Counted from the stretch's first letter, positions 13,051 through 28,700 are shown. The stretch is 64,000 nt of DNA from Lomentospora prolificans (GCA_029532625.1 JARFXM010000011.1:1240001-1304000), one strand, 5' to 3'. Notes: generated by a model not told the origin, from the sequence alone. A program made the numbers and translations.

Positions 13051-16000
13051 AGCTTTTATACTTTTACTTTTCTTAATACTTTTATTATTACTTTAGGGAT
13101 TTTATTATTAGTATAGTATATCTATAAGCTAGTAACTAGTAAATAAGTAGATAGTTTATAAATAGTACTACTACTTTATATTTAGTATACTTTTTGATAT
13201 TATCCCTAACTACTATACTATTAGGTAATTTACCTATCTATAGCTTTCTTTCCTTTCTTTATAAAATTCCTATACTACTACTATTACCTCCTTTTATTTA
13301 TCTTTCTCTAGGAATGAATTACTTACTCTTTTTTATATAATATCCTAATAAGTAATTCCTACTCTCTCCCTAACAGTTTCTATTATTATATATATTATTT
13401 ATAGCTTATAGTGTATTTATTTATTCAATTTCTTAGGATTTAGTTATAATAGTAGAGTTATTAGCTATTTATTAAACTTTATTTATAGATAATAAGTATA
13501 TTATTAAAATATTAAAAGTTACTTATTTAATAATTATTTAACTATTTACTAAGTTATTATTATTATATATAAAGTTATTAAGATAATTATAATATCTAGG
13601 AAAGGTCTATAAGAAAGAGATAGTTAGTACTTTTAATTATTTAAATATTTAATACTAATCTAATTATAGTTATATCCTCTTTAGACTTTTTAATACAATA
13701 TTATTTTTTACTTTCTTTTTTCTCTTTTTTTATAATTTTTATAATCCCTTATTCTTTCCTTTTATTATTTAGTAGTAATTATAACCTTTGAGTTAATCTA
13801 CTATTACTTTTTAGTATCATTAGTAGAATCCTCTTATTCTTATACCTCCCTTTTATCTATTTATAGATTACTATAGCATCTTCTTTATTATTACTTATTA
13901 TATTTTTTTATATTATTTAGCCTAGTTACTACTTTATTTATTAGCTCTTACCAGTATCCTCAAATCATTCTCTTTCTTAACTTCTTATATTTAGTATTTA
14001 CTAGTTTAATATCTTTATTTATAAATACTTACTTCTATTTTTTCTACTAGTACTTACTAGCTTTCTCTTGTTATAATTTATATAAAGTATTTAGCAAAGT
14101 AAGTATTATAGGTTTATATAAATAAAATACTAACTTATAAGGAATATCTATTTTAGTTCTCTATTATATTGTTAACTACTACTTTAATTATCTATCCTTC
14201 CTTACTTTACTTTTATTATTACCTTCTTATAATTACTAATTACTTTATTTATATTTTCTATTATATCTTTTACTCTCTTTTAAAAGTTATCCTTTAGATT
14301 TCATCTTAGTTAATAAACTAGATACCTTATACTTTATTTAGGTATTATAATAGCTAATAATCTATTTTAACTTTAAACTCCTTTATATTATTAATTTAAA
14401 CTAGTTTTAAAAGTTTTATATATTTATAATAAAGATTACTTTCTTTTAGAGACTTAAAAAGTATATAATTAAGATTACTAAATAAATCTTTTAGTTTTTA
14501 AAAAAGTTAAATTTAATAATAAGTTTATATACTTTTTAATAATTTTAAAAGATCTTAACTTAGTAACTACTTTCTTTTAAATTTACTTAGTAAGTTATAA
14601 TTACTATATAATTATAAGTAAATAATATCTCTAACTTTAAAAATTACTAGCTAGTACCTCAGTAGTATTTATTATATTTTAATTTTAATAATATATTTAG
14701 AATTATAATTAATATTTCTTACTTTTTTCCTACTTATTTACTAGATTAAGTATAGTATAAGTTTTATTACTACTTTTCTTATTCTTATTATATTAGTAAA
14801 AACTTTTAAAATATTTCCTAATTTAAAGCTAAGAATTAATATATTAAAGTGTTATTTAATTAAGGCTAAGAATATATTATTAAAATTAAACTATAATACT
14901 AGTAAGAGATTAATTTAGCTTTCTTTTTGATAATTTATTATATAGTAATAGATTATAATCTTAAATATTTAAATCTTCTTCTTAAATATTTTATTAGTTT
15001 ATAAATAGTAAGCTATTATTATTAGTTAACTAATCTCTAATATTTTATATATTTTTATTTAGATTGCTAAAGTGAATTTTAAATCTTTATTACTAATATT
15101 ATAAGTTAGTAATTCTTAAATATAATATAATACTATTTATAATACTATTATTCCTTATTATATTATAATTATTATTTTACTTTTAATAGTTAATAATATC
15201 TTCTTATTAAAATAGTTATTAGTAAGTTATCTAGTATTTAATAGTTAGGTATTACCTAGAGTATATCCTTTATTAGAATAGTAAGTATATTATTTATAAT
15301 AAAATCTATTATAATTATAAAGTATAAGATTAATATTATATCAATCCTTTTTATTTTACTATATAGTTATTACCTATCCTTTTAGTTTTATAAGTATACT
15401 AGGTAATAACTATAGTATTTTCTTATTTTATCTATTTTTTAACAGATATAAATGTCTTATAAGTTATATAGTATTCTCTTATTTTTATATACTAATAGTT
15501 ATTATATACTATCTTAAGAATAGCTTATACTACTAGATATAGTATATATAGTTTATAATTACTTTTAGTATTAGTAAAGCAGAAGAGGTTATTACTTTCT
15601 TAGAATAACCTAACTAATATTAGCTTTTTCTAGCTTATCCTAGCTTCCTCTTCCTCCTTTCCTTTAATTATATATAATACTTTTCCTAACTTATTATTAT
15701 TCTTATAATTATTAATAATTAATTACTATATAACCTCTATTAACTAGATTACTAGTATTTATCTTTCTTACCTCTTTATATTCTCTAAGGTGTATATTTA
15801 CTTATCTTTTATATTTAGCCTTATATTATTTAGTTTATTAGGTTACTTATAGTCTACTCCAATATAAGTATAGTTAGTAGTTATAAAAGTATATCTAATA
15901 TTATATTTAATACTCTAAATATATAAAAGGACTTTATAATTGAATTATAATAGTTAATTTATAGTATTTACTAGCTTTAAATTAACTTTATTAAGATCTA

Positions 16001-16480
16001 TAGTCTTTAGTAAGGTATATTTAATAATCCCTTTTAATAATAAATAATTTATAAGCAATATTATTAAAGATCCATTTACCCTAACTATTTTTATAGTTTT
16101 CTTATTATCTAGATAATTATTATTAATTCTACTTCTCTTAATCTATATTTCTTTTCTATATTTAATTGTATATAAGATAAAAAATATAAAGACGATAATT
16201 CCTTTATTATAATATCTTTTACTAGAAAAGATTAACTATCCTATTCCTTACTATATAGCTAGAATTTATATATACTAAAAGTAATTCTATCAGTATTTAT
16301 TTTCAAGAATAATATTTAAGATAATATAATAGTATTTACTTCTAAAGAAAGGATTATAGGTTTTATAAATACTTTTTATTCTTCTAGTACTAAGGTAAAC
16401 CTATATTTACTTATTTTCTTCTCTTTTTATTACTTACTATTTTTCCTACATATAATCTCCTAACTCTCTTTTATTTCCTT
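13050..16480 (-). mobile_element. Second tandem minus-strand copy of the same interior
   Basis: It repeats the preceding copy in the same orientation: the block at 13,735 (TTTATAATCCCTTATTC) parallels 10,978, and 15,850-15,950 parallels 12,600-12,740. On its left it extends further than the first copy, covering the region equivalent to about 8,900-9,330 of the plus-strand copy. On its right (about 15,240-16,480) it carries 5' interior sequence absent from the 4-10.4 kb copy. Frames are broken throughout and I could not name a domain. Confidence 0.6.
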
Positions 16481-19440
16481 TAACTTTATAGTCTTCTACC
16501 TTTATAGTAGTATAATCTATATATTAAACTATAGGATTATTATATTAATAAAATTACTATACGAATATAATATTCTAACTTTTCTAGATTATTAGGCTAC
16601 TATATTCTCTATTTAAATCCTAGGATATAATTACAAGTCTTCTACTTTACTATTACTATTAAGTATATAACTATAGAAAGTAATACTAGGGAAGCCTATA
16701 AAGGATTTACCTACTAAGATATATAAGTAATTTCTACTTATTACCTATATTATAGTTTCTATATAGTATAGATACTCTTCCTCTATATTATTAAAGATTA
16801 TAATACTAATATAAACTTATATAAAATAATAGTACTTAAAGAATAAGTAATCTGTATATTATTACATACGAGTAAATCTTTTAAAACCTATAAGTACTAT
16901 ATTTAATTCTAGTTTTTAGGGACTAATTACTATTATATAGTTTTAATATTTATAGTAGATAGAGAGTTGGTAGAAGAGTTTCTTAGTATCCGGACTAGTA
17001 GATAAATACATTTTATATAGTATTTCTATATAATATTTTCCTAGCTTAGTAATGGGTAGATATCTAGTATTACCTACCTATTTAGTGGTTATAGGCTAAC
17101 TACTGCTTTTTGTTAGTGTTTATAGATTAATATATAATAAATATAAAATAAGTAAAGTAATTGATACTAGTTACTTTAATAATTCTATCTTTCCTATTTA
17201 GTAGAATTGATTAAAGACTTTATATAAGATAGCTTATTTATTACTTACTAATAAGTATTAGTATATACTTTACTTTTAGGTTTACTAGTTATTAGTAAGA
17301 TTAATCCTTATTTTATCTTCCTTTACAATAAATAAAATCTCTTAATCTTTATAAATAGTTTCATATCTCTTTATAAATATAACTAATACTATAAATACTT
17401 GCTTCTTAGAATTATTTTCTATTACCTTTCCTAATTATTCTTTATACTTTATTATTATCGATTTCATAATTAAATTATAAACTATTATTGTCTTAAAAAT
17501 AGATTATAAGATCTAATATTATAAATATCACTATATGTTAACTAAAAATAACAAGTATACTTTTACTTATTATTTATTTCCTTCTATTATATAATCTTTT
17601 TACTTTTACTAGTTTAGGAAGATTAGTATAGTAAAGAGGGATTACTATTTTAAATTTAGGTAAGATTTTTATAATATAAGCTTTTATTGCGTTTCTTTTA
17701 ATCTTTCTCTTTTACTTTAATATTTTGAAATCTACTTTTATATTATAATATATTTAAAACTTAGCTATCCTTTTCATAAATTAGTTATTAGTTTTATATA
17801 TATTAAGAAATTATTATTAAACAGTAGTTGTATATTAAGATTCATAATAGTATCTACTATTATATTTATATAGCTATTAACCTGTATCTCCTTTATTATT
17901 CTTAGGATATAGAAATTAAAGCTAATTTTCTTTCAAATATTAAAATTAGCTCCTATACTTACTATTATTACTAGTTTACTTTTTAAAGTAAATATTATAT
18001 TATATTCCGTAAACTTTTAGTAGGTTATTTCTTATTAACTAAAATAAAGCTTACTTTTATATTAAAATAGATTTCAAATTCTAGTTTATTTCTTTTAAAG
18101 ATCTAACTAGTATCTAAAAGTATATTTAATACTTTTCAAGACTAGTAGATATTTCTATATATAAAGTATTTATTTACTCTACTCTTTTCTCTTTTTATAT
18201 ATTAGCTAAAAGGAATAAATATTAAACTCTTTCTTGATACTTCTACTTGTATTTTTAATATTATTACTATTTAGCTTACTCTTTATAATGAATATATTAT
18301 CTCTAATTTAAAAGTATTATTATCCTTACTAATATATTCCTCTAGTTACTTCTTAATCTTATATTTATCTTTATGTATAATCAAATTAAGTATTATAAGT
18401 TCTAAATAGGCCATCTATTAAGATATTATTATTTTATTATTTATAGTTTATAATAATTTTATATAATTAGTTCTTTTTGTAATATTTAAAATTCTTAGTT
18501 TTATGTTCTCATTTATATCATTATTATTATTCAAAAAGTTAATTATTAATTTTGATAATTATTTTCATATAGTTTATTAAATATTTCTTACTTATATAAC
18601 TTATTTTTAACTTCTTTTTAGTTTATTATAAAAGTAATCTCTAAGTAGTTTATTAAGTTAATTGTGAAATACGTATTTAAACTTTATAATATATCCAGTT
18701 ACTAATGCGTATTATTATAATTTATTAAATTATTCCAATCTAATTTATTATTAAATTCTTTGAATATTCCTTCTAGAACTATTTTAAAGTTTTTATAATT
18801 AATAAAAATATTAAGTGTTTCTAACTTCTATATTATTTTATTAATTTTTAAATAGTTATAAATATTAATCTAGATTATATAAATATATCTCTTACTAGAT
18901 ATTTTATTATTATAATAATCTTATTTATATTAATTTTAAATTGATCTTTTATAATATTGAAAAAGATATATATTAAAGTAAGAAATCCTTATAACTTATA
19001 TTAAATCTTATTATAGTTTTCTAATTTAATATTCTTTAATTATAATCTCTTACTTTTTACTTTAAGGTTAATAAGTTATCCTTAATTCTTTCTAAATTAC
19101 TAATTATCTATTCTATTTAATTAATTTAGTTATTAAAGTAATAATAATAATTCCCCACTTATATTATAATAATTAACTATTAAGCTTTATTATCTTCATA
19201 AGTTCATTTTAATTTATTGTATATTTAAATAGTTTTAGTATACTTAAGTCTTTTATTTCTTTATTATAATTTATATTTAAATATATCTTAATTTCTAGTT
19301 TAACTTAAAGTAGCTTATGATCTTTACTTTTCCTTTTTTCTTATTTCTTAGACTTTTCTCTAGTTATCTTTATTTTATTAGTAAATACTAGTTAATAAAG
19401 TCTTTTATTAAATAAGAGTAATTAATATATAATATTCTAA
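16480..19440 (-). mobile_element. Minus-strand gypsy gag/protease remnant
   Basis: On the minus strand, reading leftwards from the LTR end near 19,440, there is a charged segment (pieces such as KIKITREKSKK and KRKSKDHKLL) like a Gag start. Further on, near 18,130-18,090, is a degenerate stretch (LDTSQIFK-like if one TAG is read as a former Gln codon) that could be the aspartyl protease. About 840 bp of it (18,570-19,400) recur at 28,840-29,700 in the same orientation. No intact frame remains. The gypsy assignment is firm from the attached LTR; domain names are tentative. Confidence 0.5.
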
Positions 19441-19890
19441 TAATATATATAAGATTAATTCCTTAAGATTGGAATAGTTAGACTTATTAATAGATAAGTA
19501 AAGTAGTTAGATAGTAATAATGAAGGTTTATAATATATATTTAAGTATAATTTATAAAATAGTTTAATTACTAGAAAGACTAAAGAATAATTAAGATATA
19601 TTATAGTAATAACTATAATTTATATAGATTTATCTCTCTTAGGACTATATTTAACTCTAATATAATCCTCTGCTAATTAGTTTAGAGGATTCTATCCTTC
19701 CTTTATTACCTAGATTTTCCTTTAATTAGCCTAGGTTATACGATTGAATCCTTACTTATCTAGCTTATACTAAAGTTTACCCTTTTCTACTGTACTTATC
19801 TACCTAGCCTATATAATAGGTTATATTAGCCTATGATATATTATACTTGAATAATACCTAATTATAATAGTTACCAAGGAAGTTATAATA
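19440..19890 (-). repeat. Reverse-strand gypsy LTR fragment
   Basis: The reverse complement of 19,460-19,610 matches the LTR end at about 710-880. The part 19,610-19,880 matches 45,950-46,170 in the same orientation and, in reverse complement, the LTR core at 45,400-45,600 (shared phrases TTTAATTAGCCTAGGTTATAC and TACCTAGCCTATATAA). It lies head-to-head with the plus-strand pol remnant that follows. Confidence 0.55.
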
Positions 19891-19899
19891 ACTAAGACA

Positions 19900-22800
19900 T
19901 AAGGATAGGAAATATCTTTAATAGTTTAAAACTTATTAAAGATATAATTGGTAAAAAAGAAGCTATCTTATTAAAAAGACATATAAGAGTAACCTTAATA
20001 TTAATATAGAAGAAAACAGGTTAAAGTAAATTAGATATATATTTAAAATAATAAATAAGGAAGGAGATGGTAAATATTAGATTTATAGATAAATAAGATA
20101 TTTTATAATAGAATACTAAAATAAAAGAAACTAAGAAGTAGGACGAAAAGAATATAGAGATAAGAAGAATAAAACCTAGAGACTTATACTTTAAGGAAAA
20201 GCTTAAAATAAGAATAAATAAAGTATAATTAATAATAAACTTATAATTTAGATTTCAATTTTAGCTAATAGTATAATCCTAGATCATAAAATATTATACT
20301 AGACTATATACTATAATAATAACTATAAAATATATTAAAATAGAAAAGATAGTATTAGATATTATTATATTCATTATAAACCCTTGTAACTATAAGGTAA
20401 GGGAAAGCTAGACTAAGTAATCTAAGAGCTAATAATATTTAAAAAGAAGTATTTAAAATATTTAGAAAATACCTTAAAATAGAAGTAAAAGAGCTAAATA
20501 TTTTAGTATTCTATTCAAAATAATATAATAATAAGTAAGAAAGAAATTATTAATGGAATCCTTATAATATATAAAATAGATTTAAATTACTTCTTAGTAA
20601 CAATAAAAAAAAAGAGTTAAGAATTAAAGACTTCTATTTCATTAAGAAGTTATTCTTATTATAGAAGAAGATAAAATAACCCAGAAAGTTAATAAATGTA
20701 CTAAAATCTTTAAAAAACTAACTACAAAATATAAAACTTCAAACATTAATCCTTAAGCTAGATAATATTGTTTATAACTAAGTAAATAAAGAAAAGAAAA
20801 GAATAATTTCGTAAAATAATTTAGATTAATAATTAGAAAAACTTGGTAGAATTAAAGTATAATAGATAAAGATAATTAAATAGATAAAATATATTAAATC
20901 TAGAATTAGATAAGTAGAGGAACTAATTAATACTATACCTTATAAAAATTAGGAAACTATTACTAGGATCCTAGGATAACTAGTATAATAAATCTATTAT
21001 ATATATATATAAGAATAAGTTAGATATTTTTTAAAAAAAAAAAAGTCAATAATATAGATATAATGACAATATAAATATATACTAGAACTATAAGAATAGA
21101 AATAGAAATAACTAAATATATAGTTTATATAACTAGAGAAACTACTATCTATAAAAGTAAATAGGATTATAAATAATACTAATAAAGACTATAAGTATTA
21201 GAAAATTTAAATAATGACATAATATAAAAAAACGAATAATTAAACTTTAAAGACTACTTTTAGATAAGTATAAAAGAATTGAAATAAACTATAATAACTA
21301 AAAATTAAAGTTTAAGTATTATAAGCTCTAATAAAATAAAGTATTTAAAAATACTAGTTATAGATTTAAAAATACATATAATACTTAAATAAATAATAGA
21401 GTATAAAAAAAGCTTTATTTATTAAATATAATAATCAACTATAATTCCTATAGAGTCATAAAAAATAATTATACCTATCAAATTATAAAAGAGGACTTAT
21501 TATATATAAAAAGTAAAGTAAATATATAGATTATAGACCTTAGTATTATAATTTAAAACTAATCTAATAAAATATCTTTTAGTATTATAAAATTACACTA
21601 TTTTATTATAATTAAAATATTATAACTCAGAATTAAAACTTTAAGAATAAATTAAATTATTACTTAATTTATTTAGACTAGTATTTAAAGAGAATTGATT
21701 AATAATTTAGTTTTTGAATAGTATAAGTCAGAATATCATAGATTATATAAGTTAAAGAAGTCGTTTAAATAATAATAATATATATCAGAGTACTTATTAT
21801 AAGAAAATTAAATTGTATATCAAGAAGAAAGAAATATAAATAGAATAATACATTATACAATAAGTATAATAATTCTATTAGTAAAGGAAAAAAAATTAAA
21901 AACATTAATATAATATTATAAATATAATAAAATAGTTATAAAACATTTAGAAATTAGATTTTTAGAATATAATAAATAGAATTATAAGACTTACTTAAAA
22001 TTAGGAATATAATCTAAGTTTAAACATACTAGTATTTAACTTGAATAAAAATTAATTGAAAGATTATAAAATTTTATTTAAGAAAATATTAAAAGAAAGT
22101 TTACAAGAAAGTTACTGAACTTTTAGTATTACTAATAGAATACCTTGTCCTATTTATACTAAAGAAAGATAAAGATTATATATATATATATATATATATA
22201 CTACTACTAATAATTTTATTAAATTATTAATAAAAATTAATATTTATTACGATTAATCTTAAAATACAAAAATAAACTATAAAAATTTTACTAAGTTACT
22301 ATTTTAAATCTTGAAAAAGTAGATAATCTCATTAGAGCTAATAAAAAGGATAAATAAGAATTAATCTTTTATATTTAATATAAATATTCCAAATAATATG
22401 TGATATTATTCAAATTTATACATATATTAATAATTTTCTAAGTTATAATCAATTAGATTCTAATAGTAACTTATTTAGATAATATCCTTATCTTCTCTAA
22501 AATATCAAAGGAATATAAGGAATATATTAAACAAGTAAAAACTTTAAGATACTAAATTACTAGTAGAACTAAAGGAAAGTAATTTTTATATATAAAAAGT
22601 CGACTTCTCTAGATATATAATCTAACTAGGAGACATTAAGATATAGGAATTAAAAGTTAAAGTTATATTTAACTAATTAGTACCTTAAATAGGTATTAAA
22701 ATATAAAGATTTTTCGGATTTATCAACTTTTATAGAAAATTCTAAAAAGAGTTATAATAAAAAGGTTTAGTCTTTTATAGAATTTATAAAAAGAATTATA

Positions 22801-24880
22801 ATAAAAAGGTTTAGTCTTTTATAGAATTTATAAAAGTTAAATAATGATAAACCTTTTAAAAAGTAAAGTAAAGTATTTATAAATAACTAATAGTATATTA
22901 AATATTAATAAACTTTTCAAAATTAAAAGTAATATATTACATTATACGTTAAAAGTATATTTTAAATAATAATATAAATATAGAAGCTTAATTACTTTTA
23001 TACCTAAATAGTAAAATAAACTTATATTATAAAGTCCTAGATAAAGAACTTATACTAATTATTAAAATCTTCAAAAAATAGAAATACTATTTATAAGTCT
23101 TAAATACTTTATTATTATCTATTCTAACTATAAAAACCTTATAATCTTTATAACTAATGAAGAATTTAATAAGACATAAGTATAATGAGTTATTTTACTC
23201 TTAGAATATAGCTTTAAGATTATATATATTAAAAAAAAGAAAATAGAAATTTTTATATCTTTAGTTAATAACTAGATTACTTCTAAAGATACTAAGAGAA
23301 ACTAGTGTGATACTTTACTATTATAAATAAAAAGCTTATAATAATTAGTAATAAACTACTAGCTCAATATTATAAGTAAAATTATTGATAAGAGAGATTT
23401 ATAACTTTTATTAAAATCTAAATTAAAGATAATATAAAGAAAATATATTAGTATTTCTAGAAGTATTTAAAAAGTTTATATACATAAATTATTATATAAG
23501 TTACTATTTGATAAATACCTAGGAATTATAAAAATATTTTAAAGAATATTAAAAAGATATATCTGATATTTAAAAATAATTATATAAGAGGTATTTACTA
23601 AATATATTTCATAATAAAAAAAATAAAAGCTTTTAAGATAAGTTATAAAGATTATTATAATCAATACTAGTATTTGAAATACTAATTCGAGTAGAAAATT
23701 ATTATTAACTTCATTATTAAATTATTAAAGTTAGAATATCTAATCATTAGAGTTAGTAATAATATTAATATAGTAACTATAAATTAATTAATAAAATATA
23801 TCTTTTCATAATCAAGTTATGAAAGTATTTTAATTAATGGAATTATTTTTATAAATAATACTAGTAAGTTATAACTTATTAGAAGAAATTAATACTAATA
23901 GAAAAAATCCCTTTCAATAAAGTCTATTAGATGGACTAAATATTAATTATAAGCTATCTATAGTCTATTATTCCGAAAAATAAAAATAAGTTAAACAGGT
24001 AAACTAAATACTAGATGCATACTTATAATATTATATCAATTAGAAATAGAATAATTATATACTAACTACTATTATGTTTAACTTAATATATATATATATT
24101 AAGAAGTATAAAGGTATTACTATTCTATTTAAATTTATTATATTAAAATATAAGTAGAATAAATAATTATTTAATTAGATTAAGATAAAGGAGTTCTATA
24201 AATAATTTATGGAAGAGTTTAAGTTTATTAAATAAAAGATAAAATATTGTATAAATAAGAAAAGAAATAAAAGATTAATCTTTAAAAAAAGGAACAGGGT
24301 CCACTTACTATAAAAAAAGCTAAAAATAAGAAAACTATAAATTAAAAGCTAGTAACTAACTAATAAACTTAATTATAAAAAACTTAGATTCTTAATTATA
24401 AAATAGAAAATATTAGAAATTAACTATAAATTATAATTTCTAGAAATAATAAAAATAAATCTAGTATTCTATATTATATTATTCAAATCTATATATAAAG
24501 AATACTTATAGAAGAACTTATTAAGTGGTTATAATAAAAGATAAGTATGAAATAAACAAAATCCTTAAATTTATAGTTAATAATAAGAAAGTTAAATATT
24601 TTATTAAATAGAAAATATATAATTATAATACAAATATATGAAACTTATTAAGAACTTCTCAAAAAGCTAGTAGCTATTCATTATATTCTAATAGAAGAAT
24701 CTACTAAAATTCTAAACCTAATAGTAATAAGTTAAAACTAAAATTAATAGTATTCTAATTAAAGATACGAAAAATACTGAAAGATTATATATCTCTTACT
24801 AACTATCAGATCTCTACTATAGTTATTTCTACTTTAGCTTCTTTATTAAAACTAGTTATACTATAATAATAAATTTATTA
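19900..24880 (+). mobile_element. Degenerate Ty3/gypsy polyprotein, plus strand
   Basis: At 22,469-22,498 the plus strand reads TYLDNILIFS, the gypsy RT active site with the second Asp changed to Asn, as RIP would do. At 22,707-22,745 it reads RFFGFINFYRKF, the connection motif FLGFxNFYRRF. Upstream (19.9-22.2 kb) lies Gag/protease-like sequence, and downstream (22.8-24.8 kb) RNase H/integrase-like sequence, neither resolved into motifs. A TA dinucleotide run sits at about 22,174-22,201. The sequence around 24,800-24,880 matches that before the LTR at 40,315, so the element is ordered pol then LTR. Stops occur every few codons. Confidence 0.85.
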
Positions 24881-25330
24881 TCTTACTTTTTAAAAAGTTC
24901 TTTTTAATAGTAAAGATAAGTAATTCTTATTATAATTTCAAGGAGCTAGTCTTTAAGACTTTTCTATGGTTTTATCTACTTTTCTAATTTTAGCTATATT
25001 ATAAGATACTATAAATGAATAAGATTAGTACCCTAAAAAAAAAAGAGGTTAGAGTACCTATAAAAAAAGGCTATAAAAGAACTATTATAAAACTATTTCC
25101 CTTTAATATAGCCTAAGTTTTAGTAAGATTTTAATACTATTAGTATGCTTTCTTTTCATAATAATAGTTAGTATACAGTATTCTAAAGTTATTACTAAAA
25201 GGAGAAATATATTCTATAAGCCTCTCACCCTTGTTATTACTATCTAACTACCTTACTTATCTACCAATAGGCTTAACTATTCTAACCTTAAGGAAGATAT
25301 ATAGTATTAGAATAGTATACTTATAAATTA
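24880..25330 (+). repeat. 3' LTR block of the 20-25 kb gypsy element
   Basis: It matches the LTR blocks at 1 and 40,315 (GGAGCTAGTCTTTA and TTAGCTATATTATAAGATACTA). At 25,096-25,110 it carries TTTCCCTTTAATATA, an uninterrupted equivalent of the site that is split by the element at 40,507-45,074. The tail (CTTACTTATCTACCAATAGG, CTTAACTATTCTAACC) is little mutated. Much of the middle of the LTR is deleted here. Confidence 0.6.
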
Positions 25331-25739
25331 AATAACATAAGATTTTCTATAATTTTATAACTATTAACTATTTAAAGTATTAAATTACTTAAATAATATC
25401 ATTAAAAAAACTATATATAATATCAGCTTAGTCTATTATATAATCTTTAATCTACTATTAAATTAACTTTAAGAAGATTATAAAAAACTGATTTCAATAA
25501 ATAAAGAGGAAAATATAATAAACTAAGGGGATCTTAAATATTAAAAAGTACCGTAGGAAAATATAAGTAAACGTGATATAGAAAGATTATATTATATCAC
25601 TATGATAAGAACTTTTAGATATTATAATAAAACTAAAAATATTTAATAAGCTTAAGATATATTATAAGCTAGTTAATAGTAAATAGATATAAGTTATAAA
25701 ACTATTTAAAAAAAATAAAGAAACTTTTAAAGAAGATTT

Positions 25740-28700
25740 CTTCAGAAGGGAGGAAGGGGATATAATACTATACTAAGCTCTATAAAAGCTTATATAACTA
25801 CCTAAGCTAACTAAAGTACTATTTATTAATAAAGAAAACATTTTAAATAATTTACTATTACCATAGTAATAAGGAGTGACTAATTAATAACTAAGATACT
25901 AACTAGTCTTCTAAGATTTCCCTTTTCTTTTCTCTTCTATCAAATCCTCCCTATTAATAGGCTATACTTAGATAGTTAATCAAGTAAGCCCTTATAAAAA
26001 TAAAGCTTTCTCTATATTCTATATATAAAAGAATACTAAGATATACTTTATCTTTTTAAAAGAGATTAAATCTATATATTATAGCTTTAACTTTTATTAT
26101 ATTAATTAAAAGGATCAAGTATGTAAAAAGAAGTATTATAGTAAAAACTATAATTTTTATAATAAGTCTAAAAGATATAACATAAATGTTAACTATTAAA
26201 AAACTAGAAACTAGTGGTAAAGTATACTAAATAATCCTACTATAATTCTATAATATACTTTTACTTTTTTAGAAAATAGAAATTAATAAACTTACTCTCT
26301 ATAAGCTAGGTATTAGCTTCTTAATTCCTTTAAAAATAAATAAAAAAAGTTTCCCCTCTTCTAAGAAATCTTCCATAATATATTAAGAGAAAACCTCCTA
26401 ATCTTTAACAAGATTAAAGTAAATCTCCTAGCTAAAGGCTTTATTTATATAAATAGTTAAATAGTTTAGCGATAACTATGGTTATCTTATTTATCTATAA
26501 ACTTGAAAAAAGGTTAAATTCTATATAAACTACTATACTTAAAATATAGCTATATATATATACTAATACTTTCTTCCCTTTATTTTAAAAATATTTATAG
26601 TTTTATAAAGGTAATATAATTTATTAAAATACCAATTATCTAAGTATTCTATGAAGTATGGATAACTAAAGGAGAAGAGTCTAGAATAATACTTCATGTT
26701 TAATATAACCTCTTCAAATAAATAATAACTCTTTTTAACTTATTAAGAATACTAACAATATTCTAGTATTATATAAGTTATATATAAAAAAACTTCCTTA
26801 ATAGTTTTACTTTTATATATATAAATAATATCTTTATCTAAATAAGTAACTCCTATTAAAATATTTACTTAAAGTATATAAAGTCTTTCAATATCTATAA
26901 ACTTATATACTTATATTAACTTTAAGAGATTTAAGTTTATAGTAGAAAAAGTAAAATATAGTAGGTTTATTATCTATACTAGTATTACTATATAAATAAA
27001 CTTGGAGAAAATATACGTTATCTCTAAATAAAGATTACTTATAATATTAATAAAGATATAGAGTTTCTTAGGGGTTATTAACTGTTATTAGATATTTATA
27101 TCTAGATTCTCTAACATTATAAAAAGCTCCATAGTATTTATAAGGAAAAAAAGTCCTTTTTAAATAGATTATAAGAAAATATTCTAGTTATTAAAAAGTT
27201 CTTTTTATAAAAATACTAATCCTATCTTAATAATACTTAGGAAATAAAGACTTTCATGAAAGCTAACTATAATAGAATAATACTAGGAGTGAGCTTAAGT
27301 TAAAGAGGATAATAGCTAGAGAAAAGCTACTATATTCTACTTATAAAAATTATTCCTAATGGGAAAGAATTTGATCTATAATAAAAAGATATGATTATCT
27401 ATTATTTAGAGTAATAATCCATTAAGTTATATGGTTATAAAACCTTTATAATCTAGTTAAAATATTAGAACCTAAAGTATTTTATAATATATTAATACTT
27501 ATTAGAATAATAAGTCTACTAGGTAAAAAGAATACTTATCCTAGTTTAACTTCTAAGTTAAATACTAATTAGATAAAGACTTATAAATCTTAGATATACT
27601 ATAAAAAAGAGAATGGAAACTTTTATATAAAAAGACTAGAATATATATACTATATAATTTATTCTATAATTAATACTATAGAATGAGTTATATATAATAA
27701 TAATAAAAACTAGAAATCAAAACGGGATTTTTAGTAACAGTAAGTCAAATTAGCTTTAATCTATAATAATATTATATAACCCTTTATACTAGGGTATAAG
27801 AAAAGTTATATAAGCTAATGACGACTCTCTAGAAAATAGGTTTAATTTAAAGATTTAGATTAGTAATTACTTAGTAGATAGAAAAGGAATTCTATATTAT
27901 AAAAGCTATATCTAAATATCTAGAAGTATTATACTTATAGAAGAAAAGAGAAAAAGAGAAAGGAAACCCTTTAATAAACTATAAAACTACTTAATTTTAT
28001 ATATTATGATACCTATAATATTAGCTGCGTAAGAAACGATAAAATCATTATAATAATATTTAAAGACTTCTACTAGCTACTTCTCTATAAATATAAAGGA
28101 CTTCCTTTATAACTATAATATCTATAGCTAAAAATCTAGAAGTAGAAAGCTAGCTTTCTCTATTTACTATTAATACTAAACTCTTTCTATTAGAAAATCT
28201 CGACAGATTATGTTACTAGCCTCATAAAAGCAAATAGGAAAACTTACTTTAGATAATTTAAGACTAGTTATTAAAAGAATGATACTTAAATTAATAGATT
28301 TAATAAAAGCTAAAGTTTATACTAAGTACTAAGTTCTCATTATACTAAACCTACTATTATAGCTAGCCTAGAGTTATAAGTAACTAAAGGATAAACTAGA
28401 TAGACAATTTCTAGTAGTACTTTCACTACCTTATTAAAATTAAATAATATTTAAGTACTACTACCTATTATCTATAAATTAATAAAAACTTAAATATATA
28501 AAGTAGGAGGTATAAGCTTATTTATAGATCTTTATTAATTATGCTTAGGATAACTAGCCTACTTAGTATCTAATAGCCTAGCTTATTATTAATAATAAGA
28601 TAAATACCTTTATTAAAGTATTTCTATTCTATATAGTATATAAATACAAACTATTATTAATTATACCCTTTATAACTAAGTTAGCTAAGGAACTTATACT

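Noticed and set aside
22174..22201. TA dinucleotide run as an origin or regulatory element
   Set aside because: It lies inside RIP-degraded RT sequence, with a similar run at the equivalent position in the 37.5 kb copy, so it is most simply a product of mutation and slippage.
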